Shown here one piece after another: positions 18,302 through 26,820 of a stretch of DNA of 64,000 nucleotides. Positions within the stretch are counted from its first letter, which is position 1. The number at the start of each line of letters is the position of its first letter. A program made the position numbers and the translations under genes. The stretch covers positions 186,001-250,000 of the forward strand of contig NZ_AP021861.1 of NCBI RefSeq assembly GCF_009177095.1, read 5' to 3'. Source of the stretch: Lacipirellula parvula (lineage in GTDB: Bacteria; Planctomycetota; Planctomycetia; Pirellulales; Lacipirellulaceae). The notes below the pieces were generated by a model. That model was given only the letters and a program-made list of their open reading frames with translations, was not told where the DNA came from and searched no databases.

Positions 18302-18564
18302 GATGCAGACTCCGAGTTATTGGAACGTTGTCGTTTTGCCCTAGTAGCTCTGATAGCGGCGACAATAACGCCAACCAGGCCCAGCAAGGCGCCGATGAGG
18401 GCGCCTCCCATCACGTACTCCAACCCCTCGTATAAATGAGGGTTAGGGTGAGGGTTGATCGAACGGGCGACGATGCTGCCAAGCATCATCCCGGCGCCGC
18501 CGACGATGACCATCGCCAGCAGCGCTGCAGCGACATATTTGAGCAGCACGAGAATGGTACGCAT
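18298..18564 (-). CDS. Small two-helix membrane protein
   Basis: The 88-residue product has two hydrophobic segments (about residues 7-30 and 52-69) joined by a short loop containing NPHPNPHLYEGLEY, and a basic C-terminal tail. No family is recognised. Its stop codon overlaps the start of the EEP-fold gene by four bases, so both are probably made from one transcript. Confidence 0.6.
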   Translation of the reverse strand: MRTILVLLKYVAAALLAMVIVGGAGMMLGSIVARSINPHPNPHLYEGLEYVMGGALIGALLGLVGVIVAAIRATRAKRQRSNNSESAS

Positions 18565-18604
18565 GCGTCGCCTCTCGATTGCCGTCGCGTCAGCCCCGCA
18601 TTAC

Positions 18605-19819
18605 TTACACCCGCACCGACCAACCGCGGCGGGCCATTCCCCATAGGATAATCCACCAGAAGGCAACCGTCCCCGCAGCGAATAGGAACGAGGCCAATTT
18701 CGGGTCGGCGATGTGGTCGGTAATCAGTTCTTTGTAAATCCAGCCTTTCGCGCTGGTCGTCTCGATTGTTCCGTCAGCCGCCGTCACCTTCGCGCTGATG
18801 GCGCCGAGGAGTTGGCTCAGCAGCCCCGAGCCGACAAAGATGAAAATCGCGTTGATGCCGACGATCTCGAACGGCCGCGCGAGCTTGCGGTAGCCAGCGA
18901 CGTCGAATAGGCCGAGGCAGAGTCCGAGTCCGATCGTGCCGACGCCGCTTGTGAACAGCACGAAGCTACTGGTCCAGAGCTTCTTGTTGATGGGAAAGAC
19001 TTCACCCCAGGCGAGCCCGATCGCGGCCATGATGGCGCCGATGATGGCGAGCCGGCCGACGGTTCCCCAATTGGCGCCGTAGCGCATGATCGCCAAGCCG
19101 ACCCAGTAGCCGAGCAGCGTGTTGACGATCGCCGGCAGCGTGCTGAGCAGGCCTTCGGGTTCGGTCTTCTCGCTCTTGGCCTGCGTATACATGTGGTTGC
19201 CGCCGAGGACCGCGATGTCGACGACACGAACGACATTCCCCTCCGGCGTCAGTCGCGTTTGGTAGTCGCTTCCCGAGGGAAGCGATGCGAGCAACCCCCA
19301 GTAGCCCAGCAGCAAGGCGGCGCCGATGACGACCTGCGTGCGAAGCCCCGTGTGGAGCACGAGCAGCGACGCTGCGAGATACACGAGCGCGATCCGCTGC
19401 AGTACGCCGAGGATTCTGAAGGTGTCGAAGTGGAACGCTTCGTAGCTGAACGCCACGTCTTCGCGGAAGGCGATCGAGAGAAATCGCCCGAACAGAACGC
19501 TAAACAATCCCAGGCCGAAGAGTAGAATCGTCCGCCGAATGATGCGGGTGTAAACCGCCGGGTCGATCGCGGCGCCTTCTCGATACTTTTTCATCGAGTA
19601 GGCGAGCGACGTCCCCATGATGAAGAGGAAGAGCGGAAAGATCCAATCGGTCGGCGTCCAACCATGCCATGCGGCGTGATCGAGCGGAGCGTAGCGCTCG
19701 CCCGCCGCCCACGAGCCAGGATTGTTGGCCATCACCATGCCAATGACGGTCATACCGCGGAAGGCGTCGAGTGACAGAAGTCGTGGCGGCTTGGTCGCTG
19801 TTGGAGAATCGTTGGACAT
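18605..19819 (-). CDS. HGSNAT-like membrane acyltransferase (DUF5009/COG4299 type)
   Basis: The 404-residue polytopic protein starts with the family signature RLLSLDAFRGMTVIGMVMAN, followed by HAAWHGWTPTDWIFPLFLF with the conserved histidine region, and about ten membrane helices. Relatives include heparan-alpha-glucosaminide N-acetyltransferase, which transfers an acetyl group from cytosolic acetyl-CoA to glucosamine across the membrane. In planctomycetes it may modify glycans, which would suit the nearby sulfatase gene; that is inference. ATG 19819 is preferred because the upstream 16 residues are encoded by repeat-like sequence. Confidence 0.8.
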   Translation of the reverse strand: MSNDSPTATKPPRLLSLDAFRGMTVIGMVMANNPGSWAAGERYAPLDHAAWHGWTPTDWIFPLFLFIMGTSLAYSMKKYREGAAIDPAVYTRIIRRTILLFGLGLFSVLFGRFLSIAFREDVAFSYEAFHFDTFRILGVLQRIALVYLAASLLVLHTGLRTQVVIGAALLLGYWGLLASLPSGSDYQTRLTPEGNVVRVVDIAVLGGNHMYTQAKSEKTEPEGLLSTLPAIVNTLLGYWVGLAIMRYGANWGTVGRLAIIGAIMAAIGLAWGEVFPINKKLWTSSFVLFTSGVGTIGLGLCLGLFDVAGYRKLARPFEIVGINAIFIFVGSGLLSQLLGAISAKVTAADGTIETTSAKGWIYKELITDHIADPKLASFLFAAGTVAFWWIILWGMARRGWSVRV

Positions 19820-20136
19820 AGGTTGCTGCGATGCGGGTTCGGAAAGATTAACCGCCAAGGACGCCAAGGAAATGCAAAACAGTAGAACCTCCGATGGACG
19901 CAGGTTAACGCGAGTTATTTTTTATCGACATCGATTCGCGTTCATCCGCGGTTCTTGTTCTCTTTGTATTTCGTAGTGCTCTTTGCGCCGTCGCGGTTCA
20001 CATTTGTATGATTTTTTAGCCCTTCAGAGCCCGGTGAATCAGCTGGTGGCTCCCCCTGTCATACGATGTTGCGACGCCGCTTTCCACTGTTAATTTTGGC
20101 TACCTGCGGTAGGTTGTGGCGATCGAGATCACCTGC
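19820..20136. other. Intergenic region with repeat-like sequence
   Basis: This 317-base gap between divergent genes contains AACCGCCAAGGACGCCAAGG near 19850 and the segment GATTCGCGTTCATCCGCGG near 19931, both of which look like fragments of the dispersed repeats found elsewhere in the window, but no clean inverted partner is seen. No gene is recognised. Confidence 0.4.
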
Positions 20137-21516
20137 ATGAATGACGCATCGCCAAACGAACCGAATGCCAACGCCGCCCTGCGGCTGGGTTTGTGGGACG
20201 CCGTCAGTTTGGTGATCGGCATTGTCGTCGGGACCTCGATTTTTCGCACGGCGCCGGAAGTCTTTCAGAATACCGCGGGCCCCTGGTCGGCGCTGGGGGC
20301 GTGGACGCTGGGGGGGCTGCTGTCGATTGTCGGCGCCCTGTGCTACGCCGAACTGGCCACGACCTACACGCGGGCTGGCGGTGATTACGAGTATCTCACC
20401 CGCGCGTTCGGAGCGTGGGCTGGTTTTCTGTTCGGCTGGACGCAACTGACGGCGGTCCTCACCAGCAGCATCGGGACGATGGCCTACACGTTTGCCGACT
20501 ACGGCGTGCGTTTGTTTGGGCTGGGCGATGCGGCGGGTGTGTGGCTGGCGACGACCCCGATCGTCGGGGCGACGATTCTCAATGCGCTGGGGACTACGCT
20601 TGGCAAGTCGACGCAGAATGTTTGTACCGTGGCGAAGGTGCTGGGATTGATTGGCGTAGTGGCGGCGGGAGTCGCGTGTGCGGATTGGGGGAATCTAGCT
20701 CCGGCGGAGTCGACGCCGACTGCATCGCCGTCGTCGATCTCCTTCGGCTTGGCGATGGTGTTCGTCCTCTACGCCTACGGTGGTTGGAACGATGCGGCAT
20801 TCGTGGCGGCGGAGGTGCGCGATCGGCGGCGGAACTTGCCGCTCGCGCTCATTGGCGGCGTGCTGGGCGTGACGGCCGTTTACCTTGCCGTGAACGTTGC
20901 CTATCTCGCGGGGCTTGGGTTCGATAACGCTCGTGCGACGCGCACTCCCGCGACCGACGTCATCGAAGCAGCGATCGGCAGTGTTGGCGGTAGCTTGGCC
21001 AGTATTCTGGTGATGATCTCGGCACTGGGCGCCATCAACGGCATGGTGCTGGTCGGTTCGCGGGTCTACGCGGCGGCAGGCGCCGACCATCGGTCGCTGC
21101 GGTGGCTCAGCGGCTGGGACGCCGAACGGGGCGCCCCGCGGGCGGCGCTCATTGCTCAGGCGGTGGTCGCGCTGGCGATGGTCTTCGCGGTGAACAGGAT
21201 CAACCCCGGCGATGGCTTTGGCACGTTGCTGGCCGCGACGGCGCCGGTGTTTTGGTCGTTCCTGATGGGCACCGGGGCGTCGGTGATCGTGCTCCGCTGG
21301 CGCGATCCGTTGCGAGAGCGTCCGTTCGCCGTGCCGTTTTATCCGTTGCCGCCGCTCGTTTTTTGCGCGACGTGCGGTTACATGCTGTGGAGTAGTCTGA
21401 CGTACGCACTGTCGATTTCGCCCTGGCTGCCGCTCATGGGGGCGGGGCCGGTGGCGGTGGGGCTGGTGGTTTATTTGGCGACGCCGCGGGGGCATGCATC
21501 GCGATTCGCGGATTAA
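20137..21516 (+). CDS. APC-family amino acid permease
   Basis: The 459-residue protein has about twelve hydrophobic segments. The first helix contains the APC-superfamily substrate-binding turn as VSLVIGIVVGTSIFRTAPEV, followed by GALCYAELATTYTRAGGDYEYL, a conserved segment of the family. It is likely a proton- or sodium-coupled amino acid transporter in the inner membrane. Specificity cannot be read. A GTG at 20116 would add seven residues; ATG 20137 is preferred. Confidence 0.87.
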   Translation: MNDASPNEPNANAALRLGLWDAVSLVIGIVVGTSIFRTAPEVFQNTAGPWSALGAWTLGGLLSIVGALCYAELATTYTRAGGDYEYLTRAFGAWAGFLFGWTQLTAVLTSSIGTMAYTFADYGVRLFGLGDAAGVWLATTPIVGATILNALGTTLGKSTQNVCTVAKVLGLIGVVAAGVACADWGNLAPAESTPTASPSSISFGLAMVFVLYAYGGWNDAAFVAAEVRDRRRNLPLALIGGVLGVTAVYLAVNVAYLAGLGFDNARATRTPATDVIEAAIGSVGGSLASILVMISALGAINGMVLVGSRVYAAAGADHRSLRWLSGWDAERGAPRAALIAQAVVALAMVFAVNRINPGDGFGTLLAATAPVFWSFLMGTGASVIVLRWRDPLRERPFAVPFYPLPPLVFCATCGYMLWSSLTYALSISPWLPLMGAGPVAVGLVVYLATPRGHASRFAD

Positions 21517-21599
21517 TGCTTTTGATCGTGTTCAGCTCGCTCCCGGCAGCGCCCGCCGCTTGTTACAAACCCGTGAAACTCTTCCCATCCGTCCGGGGT

Positions 21600-21605
21600 T
21601 ATAAT
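21600..21605 (+). promoter_or_regulatory. Candidate minus-10 element for the dioxygenase gene
   Basis: A consensus TATAAT lies 75 bases before the ATG at 21680. No good minus-35 hexamer stands at 16-18 bases upstream, so the promoter call is weak. Confidence 0.3.
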
Positions 21606-21679
21606 CTCATCGCCTGACAAGCATTGGCCGCAACGCGGCGACTCGCCCCATTGGGCTACCCTTTCGCGGAGTTCGTTTC

Positions 21680-22336
21680 ATGTCGTCTTCTCCTCTCTCT
21701 CGTCGCGACTTCGCCCGTGGCATCGCCTTCGGTGCGGCCGCACTCTCCGCTCCCGGCGCCTTCGCCGAAGCCCTCACCCTCACGCCTCGGCAAACCGAGG
21801 GGCCGTTCTACCCTGACCATTTGCCGCTCGACACCGACAACGACCTCTTGATCATCAACGACAGCATCGATCCGGCGATCGGAGACATTACGCATCTCAC
21901 CGGGCGGATCCTCGATGCCGATGGCAACCCGTTGCGGAACGCGCTCGTCGAGATCTGGCAAGTCGACGGCAACGGCGTCTACCTTCACAGCGGCAGCGAC
22001 GGCGAGAAACGTGACGCGAACTTCCAGGGTTACGGTCGGTTCACCACCGGTTCGACGGGCGAGTATTACTTCCGCACGGTGAAGCCAGTCCCCTACCCTG
22101 GCCGGACGCCGCACATCCACTACGCGATCAGCCAGAATGGCAAACGGCTCCTCACGACGCAGCTTTACGTGCGCGGCGAGAAGGGGAACGACCGCGACGG
22201 CGTGCTGCGCGGCATTCGCGACGAGAAGCAACGCGAATCGGTGCTGATCGACTTCAAGCCGCTGGAGGGATCGAAGATCGGCGAACTGACCGCTGATTTT
22301 CCGATCGTGCTCGGCATCACGCCGGAAGACGCCTGA
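21680..22336 (+). CDS. Tat-exported intradiol ring-cleavage dioxygenase-like protein
   Basis: The 218-residue product begins with a Tat signal (SRRDFARG followed by a hydrophobic stretch and an AFA end). The body matches intradiol dioxygenases of the protocatechuate 3,4-dioxygenase type: TPRQTEGPFYP, the beta-sandwich segment ALVEIWQVDGNGVYLHS, then RTVKPVPYPGRTPHIHYAI, where Tyr and the two His supply non-haem Fe(III) ligands. Export is unusual for catabolic dioxygenases but known for predicted extracellular family members. No aromatic-degradation genes flank it, so the substrate is unknown. Confidence 0.82.
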   Translation: MSSSPLSRRDFARGIAFGAAALSAPGAFAEALTLTPRQTEGPFYPDHLPLDTDNDLLIINDSIDPAIGDITHLTGRILDADGNPLRNALVEIWQVDGNGVYLHSGSDGEKRDANFQGYGRFTTGSTGEYYFRTVKPVPYPGRTPHIHYAISQNGKRLLTTQLYVRGEKGNDRDGVLRGIRDEKQRESVLIDFKPLEGSKIGELTADFPIVLGITPEDA

Positions 22337-22380
22337 TTGCTGCTGAGCTTGTCGACGTTCAGGAGTTGAAACGGAGTTCA

Positions 22381-22404
22381 AAGCCACCGGCTCCGCCGGT
22401 GGCT
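22381..22404. terminator. Hairpin between convergent genes
   Basis: AAGCCACCGGC and GCCGGTGGCTT form a perfect 11-bp stem with a three-base loop. It is followed by a weakly T-rich stretch. Position between convergent genes suggests a terminator for both. Confidence 0.6.
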
Positions 22405-22410
22405 TCTGTC

Positions 22411-23127
22411 TTAGATGGCGGTGTCGAGCAACTGGTACCCGTAAACGGCCAGCGCCACGGTCCAGCCGATATAGGCGACGAACGCAGGGCTCGAGAGCAG
22501 AAGCAGTGGGAGATCCTTGAGGGATTCCAACGGGTTACGGCCCGACACGGCCCGCACCGTCTCGACGATCGCGTGGAAGCCCGGAGAGCCAGGAGTCGGC
22601 ACGAGCAGGTAAACGCCGTACTTTGCGGAAAGAAGGGCCAAAGCGATTAAGGGGGATTCCTGCCACTTGGTCACGTAATGCGACAGGAGTTCAACGCCCA
22701 GCGAATTGGGGCGGAGCGCCCCGAGGTAGATTTGCGGCAGCGCGGTGATTGCGTCTAAATAGAGGTTATCCCCCAGTACGATCCAGGCAAACGCCAAGAA
22801 TCCACAGGGCGGACTCAGCGCAAATAGAATTCGGCAGAGTGGATGCAGCTCGTCTGCGAAGACGATTCGCCCCTTCACCTGTTGAGCGCATGCCGGCGAG
22901 ACGTGGGCCCGTTCGAGGAACCGCACCCCGGAACCGAGTGGCAAAAGGCGGAGGAAGAACGCCATTCCCCGCCAGCTAAATGCCGTGATCGACGGTCCCT
23001 GATGCAGCGTGATCGTCACAGGCCGGAGTCGCATCGTCCAGCCGACTGCGACCACGATGGCGACAAATGCGACGTTCATCGCCGCCAACGATGCCCCGAT
23101 GGCGAACAACGCAGAAGCGGCTGCCAT
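22411..23127 (-). CDS. Polytopic membrane protein, possible degenerate M50 relative
   Basis: The 238-residue product has three or four hydrophobic segments. After the first helix comes TLHQGPSITAFSWRGMAFF and RLLPLGSGVRFLERA, which resemble the segment of M50 site-2 proteases that follows the zinc helix (GP...F.W.G...R..PLGG.V). However no HExxH is present, so peptidase activity is not expected. The resemblance is a reading by eye and may be misleading. No operon partner is evident. Confidence 0.5.
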   Translation of the reverse strand: MAAASALFAIGASLAAMNVAFVAIVVAVGWTMRLRPVTITLHQGPSITAFSWRGMAFFLRLLPLGSGVRFLERAHVSPACAQQVKGRIVFADELHPLCRILFALSPPCGFLAFAWIVLGDNLYLDAITALPQIYLGALRPNSLGVELLSHYVTKWQESPLIALALLSAKYGVYLLVPTPGSPGFHAIVETVRAVSGRNPLESLKDLPLLLLSSPAFVAYIGWTVALAVYGYQLLDTAI

Positions 23128-23263
23128 GAGGATTTGTCTGTATAAAGGTGGGTAATGTGACTATTTGGCAAGGTTCGTATTAGGCAGACCGCCCCCCGCG
23201 TCGTCAACCCCCACATTGAGACACGTGTGCGCGATTACGGAATCGTAAGAATCGCGTTGCGCT

Positions 23264-23929
23264 CTAACGCTGGTTGATGAGCGCCGCGATGCGCTCCGGC
23301 GTCAGTTCATGGTGTCCCTCAACGACCAGGCGGGCATGGCTCAGCTTGTCGCGCGTCGTTGTTCCCAGTACGCCGATGCTCGTCATTCCTGCGGCGTTTG
23401 CGGCTTCGATCCCCTGCGGAGCGTCTTCGATGACCGCACAGTCGTTGGGGGAAATACCCAAACGCTCGGCTGCTTTTAAGAAAACCTCTGGGTTTGGTTT
23501 GCCATGCGTCACATCGGCCCCGGTGATCACGGCGCCGAATTTTTCGACACGCCCCAGTTTTTCGAGCGTCAGTTTCACATTCTCTGGCGGGCCGGAGGAG
23601 CCGACCCCGAGTTTGAATCCTGCGGCGCTCAATGCGTCGATTAATTCGACAGCTCCGGGCAGCGGCGTGAAATTCTCGTTGATGATCTCGCGGTAGAGGA
23701 GCTCCTTGCGATCGCCAAGTTCCTTCGAGCGCTCGGCTGTCATCGATTCGCCGGGGTAGAGTTGGGCGAAGATGTCGCGGTTTGTGCGGCCGAAGGTGCT
23801 ACGGAATTGCTCGTCGTTGAACTCGACGCCGATCTCGGCGAACATCCGCTCCCAGCTTTTGTAGTGGGGGATGTAGGAATCGGTGAGGACGCCGTCGACG
23901 TCGAAGATGACTGCAAGACCGTTGGGCAT
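23264..23929 (-). CDS. HAD-superfamily phosphatase, beta-phosphoglucomutase-like
   Basis: The 221-residue product carries all HAD motifs: motif I FDVDGVLTDS near residue 8 (nucleophile Asp and acid/base Asp), motif II with SSGPPENV, a Lys in HGKPNPEVFLKAAERL and motif IV IEDAPQGIEAANAAG. The helical cap (residues about 15-85) is of the beta-phosphoglucomutase/phosphatase subclass. It likely dephosphorylates or isomerises a small sugar phosphate. ATG 23929 is preferred; upstream codons are in repeat-derived sequence. Confidence 0.88.
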   Translation of the reverse strand: MPNGLAVIFDVDGVLTDSYIPHYKSWERMFAEIGVEFNDEQFRSTFGRTNRDIFAQLYPGESMTAERSKELGDRKELLYREIINENFTPLPGAVELIDALSAAGFKLGVGSSGPPENVKLTLEKLGRVEKFGAVITGADVTHGKPNPEVFLKAAERLGISPNDCAVIEDAPQGIEAANAAGMTSIGVLGTTTRDKLSHARLVVEGHHELTPERIAALINQR

Positions 23930-23960
23930 CGATTTGGCGGGGCTAAGGTGAGAGTTGCTC

Positions 23961-24100
23961 GTAAAGTCGCAAAGTCGCGAAGGCGCAAAGCGACGCAAAG
24001 AGGTCCAGAGGCGGCATGCTCGCTACTGGGCGGCAACCTGTCCGAAGTTCTCGTCTTTTCTTGGCGAGTTCTCTGCGTCTTTGCGCCTTAGCGAGAGAAC
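23961..24100. repeat. Inverted repeat pair, family C (degenerate)
   Basis: Around 23965-24000 the sequence AAGTCGCGAAGGCGCAAAG recurs inverted near 24070-24095 as CTTTGCGCCTTAGCGAGAG. Better preserved copies are at 26704-26784 and 36588-36667. Confidence 0.6.
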
Positions 24101-24107
24101 TCAAAGT

Positions 24108-25619
24108 TTACGGCTTGAGAGACGTAGTGTCACGGACCGGCCCCGGGGCGTTAATGCTGCTGGCGTTCTTGGTGGCGCCCGGGAGTTCCTGGTGTTGGAA
24201 CCCCGCGTCCATTCCCTGCCCGCGGCCGGTGACCGGGACGCCGGGAGTTGGATTTTTTGGGACGGTGTCGCCGGTTTCAGCGGTCCATTGGTCGAGCAGT
24301 TTGCTGAGTCGCATGTGCGGGTTTTCGTACTCCTGCTGCAGAGCTGATCCAAGTTCCGGGTTCTTTGCAGGATCTAGTAGGTTTTTGAGCTGCTGCGGGT
24401 CGGCTTGCACGTCGTAGAATTCTTCCCGCGGCCGCGGCTGTAGGAAAATATCGCCCTGGTCGGCGTTCAGCTTGCCGGCGGCTTGATAGTCCCAAAGCTC
24501 CTTGCCCGCGGGGAACTCTGGCCCCGATTCGACGCATTCGCTGCGAATTTCTGGGTAGGCGTTGCGGATGTAGAGCCATCGGCCATCGCGGACCGAGCGC
24601 TCGTGCGCTTGGCCGACGTGCCAGTTGTGTTCGCTGAACGCGTAGTCGCGCACCGTTGCGGCGGGGTCGGCGAGAATCGGCTCGATGCTGACGCCTTGCA
24701 GTCGCGGATCGAGCGGGACGCCAGCGAGTTGCAGCAGCGTTGGGGCGAGGTCGATCACGCTGATGATCGACTCCGTCTTTCCCGGAGCGATGGTCCCTGG
24801 CCGCCAGACGATGAATGGCGTCCGCACGCCGCTGTCGTAAAGCCGCGTCTTGCAGCGCGGAAACGGGCGGCCGTTGTCGGCGGTGAAGATGACGTAGGTG
24901 TTTTCAGCGATGCCTTGCCGCTTTAGCTCTTCAACGACGTTGCCGATGAAGCGATCGAGGCGGCTGATCTCATGGTAGTAGTGAGCGAGGTCTTGGCGGG
25001 TCTCGGGGCCGTCGATGAGGAATGGCGGCACGACGACGTCGGCCGGATCGTACTTCGGATCGGCGTCAGTCGCTTGCCATTCGCGGTGCGCATCAGTCGA
25101 AGCAAACCACATGAAGAATGGTTTGTCTTTCGGCCGCTCACGCAGGTGGCGCACCCAACGTTGCTCGCCGCCGGGGCCGGCTGGCGGCGTGATCTCGTCG
25201 AACGCCGCGTCGACGGCCGGGCCCATGTGGTTCTTCCCGGCGAGCACCGTGAAGTAACCAGCCTCGCGCAGAGCTTGCGGAAACATAAACTGCCCCGCCG
25301 GCAGCGGCATGTGGAGTTCCGGCGCGCCGGTGTTGTGAGGGTATCGGCCGGTGATGATGCTGCAGCGCGTCGGGCTGCAACTGCTGCAGGTGAGGTAGGC
25401 GCGTTCGAAGAGGCGACCCTCAGCGGCGAGCCGGTCGATGTTCGGCGTCTTCGCCGGCGACTTCGCATAGCAAGCCAAGTCGTCGGGCGAGACGTCGTCG
25501 GCGATGATGAACACGAAGTTGGGCCGCGTGGTTTCGGCGTGTGCATTCAACGAACTGAACGACAACGGCGCCATGAGTATGGAAAAAATCCACAGAATTC
25601 GCGTTAAAAAAAATTTCAT
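24108..25619 (-). CDS. Secreted formylglycine sulfatase
   Basis: The 503-residue product has a signal peptide (FSILMAPLSFSSLNAHA) and an alkaline-phosphatase-superfamily sulfatase domain: NFVFIIADDVSPDDLACY supplies calcium-binding Asp residues, and C81-S-P-T-R within SSCSPTRCS is the Cys converted to formylglycine. Further elements are TGRYPHNTG, GKNHMGP, and FTADNGRPF. All point to an active type I sulfatase acting in the periplasm or outside, likely on sulfated polysaccharides, for which planctomycetes are known. The last 60 residues form an unusual Pro/Gly/Asn-rich tail. Confidence 0.92.
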   Translation of the reverse strand: MKFFLTRILWIFSILMAPLSFSSLNAHAETTRPNFVFIIADDVSPDDLACYAKSPAKTPNIDRLAAEGRLFERAYLTCSSCSPTRCSIITGRYPHNTGAPELHMPLPAGQFMFPQALREAGYFTVLAGKNHMGPAVDAAFDEITPPAGPGGEQRWVRHLRERPKDKPFFMWFASTDAHREWQATDADPKYDPADVVVPPFLIDGPETRQDLAHYYHEISRLDRFIGNVVEELKRQGIAENTYVIFTADNGRPFPRCKTRLYDSGVRTPFIVWRPGTIAPGKTESIISVIDLAPTLLQLAGVPLDPRLQGVSIEPILADPAATVRDYAFSEHNWHVGQAHERSVRDGRWLYIRNAYPEIRSECVESGPEFPAGKELWDYQAAGKLNADQGDIFLQPRPREEFYDVQADPQQLKNLLDPAKNPELGSALQQEYENPHMRLSKLLDQWTAETGDTVPKNPTPGVPVTGRGQGMDAGFQHQELPGATKNASSINAPGPVRDTTSLKP

Positions 25620-25820
25620 CTTTTGTACTTCTCGTCGTGTCCTTTGAGCTGTGATGGCGAAGCGGCCTTAGTGTCCAAAAACGAGCGTTCGCTCCGCCCT
25701 GACGGCTGGTTACGACCGAGAATCCGACCTGATATGATACCCGGTTCCGCGGCCGGGAGCTGACTGCCCGCGGCGCTCATTCTTTCGACCAACGCCGTCA
25801 TATCGTCTGGGAGTTCCGCC

Positions 25821-26681
25821 GTGTTCGTTCCGCGCACCACCCGTGAAAAAGTTCTCGCCAAGCTCCAGAAGAAGGTCGCGAGCCGCACCCCGGTCCTCAT
25901 CTCCAGCGCCGCCAGCGGTTTGGTTGCGCGGATGCTCGAAGAGGCGGGCGCCGACTGCGTGAACACCTTCCACGGCGCCCGGCTCCGCGCCAACGGCATG
26001 GGGACGATGGCAATGCTGTGGCCGATCGTCAACGCGAACGAACAAGTCTTCCGCAACACGCAGGAAGACGTGCTGCCGGCGATGAAAGGCGATGCCTTCG
26101 TCTGCATGTGCATCAACGCAAACGATCCGTTGCGCGATATGTGGGGCTTCCTCGAGCAGATCAAGTCGCTCGGCGTCATCAGCGTGTCGAACATCGGTCC
26201 GTCGGTCAGCTACATCGACCGCGACAGCGAAATCTTCAAGGTTCTCCGCAAGTGCGGCATCACGATCGAGAACGAAGTCGAGATGCTGCGGATCGCCAAG
26301 CAAGAACTGAACATGGTCACCATCGGCGTCGCCTTCACCGAAGAAGACAGCCTGCAGATGATCGAAGAGGCGAAGCCTGATCTCTTCTGCTACCACGCCG
26401 GCACCACCAAGGGGGGCCGCAAGGGCTACGACTCGGGCGAGACGATTGAAGGGACCGCCGAGCGGACCAAAATCGTTCACGACAAGTGCAAGAAGATCAT
26501 GCCCGAGCTGATCTGCATCGCCCACGGCGCCGCGATGGAAACGCCGGAAGACGCGCAGTACATGCTCGACCACGCCTCGTGCGAAGGGATCTGGACCGGC
26601 TCGTCGACCGAACGGCTGCCGATTGAGAAGGCAGTGTTCGAAGCGGGCAAAAAGTTCGCTGCGCTGCGGTACACGAAGTAG
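25821..26681 (+). CDS. PEP-hydrolase-like TIM-barrel protein, partner of UPF0261
   Basis: The 286-residue product matches the phosphoenolpyruvate hydrolase-like TIM-barrel family: it has GLVARMLEEAGADCVNTF, LRANGMGTMAMLWPIVNAN, and ELICIAHGAAMETPEDAQYM. In plants and fungi this domain is fused to an UPF0261 domain in one protein (the Tm-1 type, known from tomato mosaic virus resistance). Here the UPF0261 gene follows 140 bases downstream, so the two likely work together; the reaction is not established. The start is a GTG with GGGAG eight bases upstream. Confidence 0.82.
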   Translation: MFVPRTTREKVLAKLQKKVASRTPVLISSAASGLVARMLEEAGADCVNTFHGARLRANGMGTMAMLWPIVNANEQVFRNTQEDVLPAMKGDAFVCMCINANDPLRDMWGFLEQIKSLGVISVSNIGPSVSYIDRDSEIFKVLRKCGITIENEVEMLRIAKQELNMVTIGVAFTEEDSLQMIEEAKPDLFCYHAGTTKGGRKGYDSGETIEGTAERTKIVHDKCKKIMPELICIAHGAAMETPEDAQYMLDHASCEGIWTGSSTERLPIEKAVFEAGKKFAALRYTK

Positions 26682-26703
26682 CTCTCGTTAGAAATTTAAA
26701 AAG

Positions 26704-26784
26704 TCTCACGCAAAGGCGCGAAGGCGCAAAGAAGATGAACGCCATCGTCTTGTTTTCTTCGCGCCTTTGCGCCTTTGCGTGAGA
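26704..26784. repeat. Inverted repeat pair, family C
   Basis: TCTCACGCAAAGGCGCGAAG at 26704 (arm to 26735) recurs inverted at 26756-26784 with few mismatches and about 20 bases between. It lies between two co-directional genes of one functional pair. Confidence 0.85.
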
Positions 26785-26820
26785 TCTTTCTGCTTCTCAT
26801 CAATACAAGGAACGCTCGTC

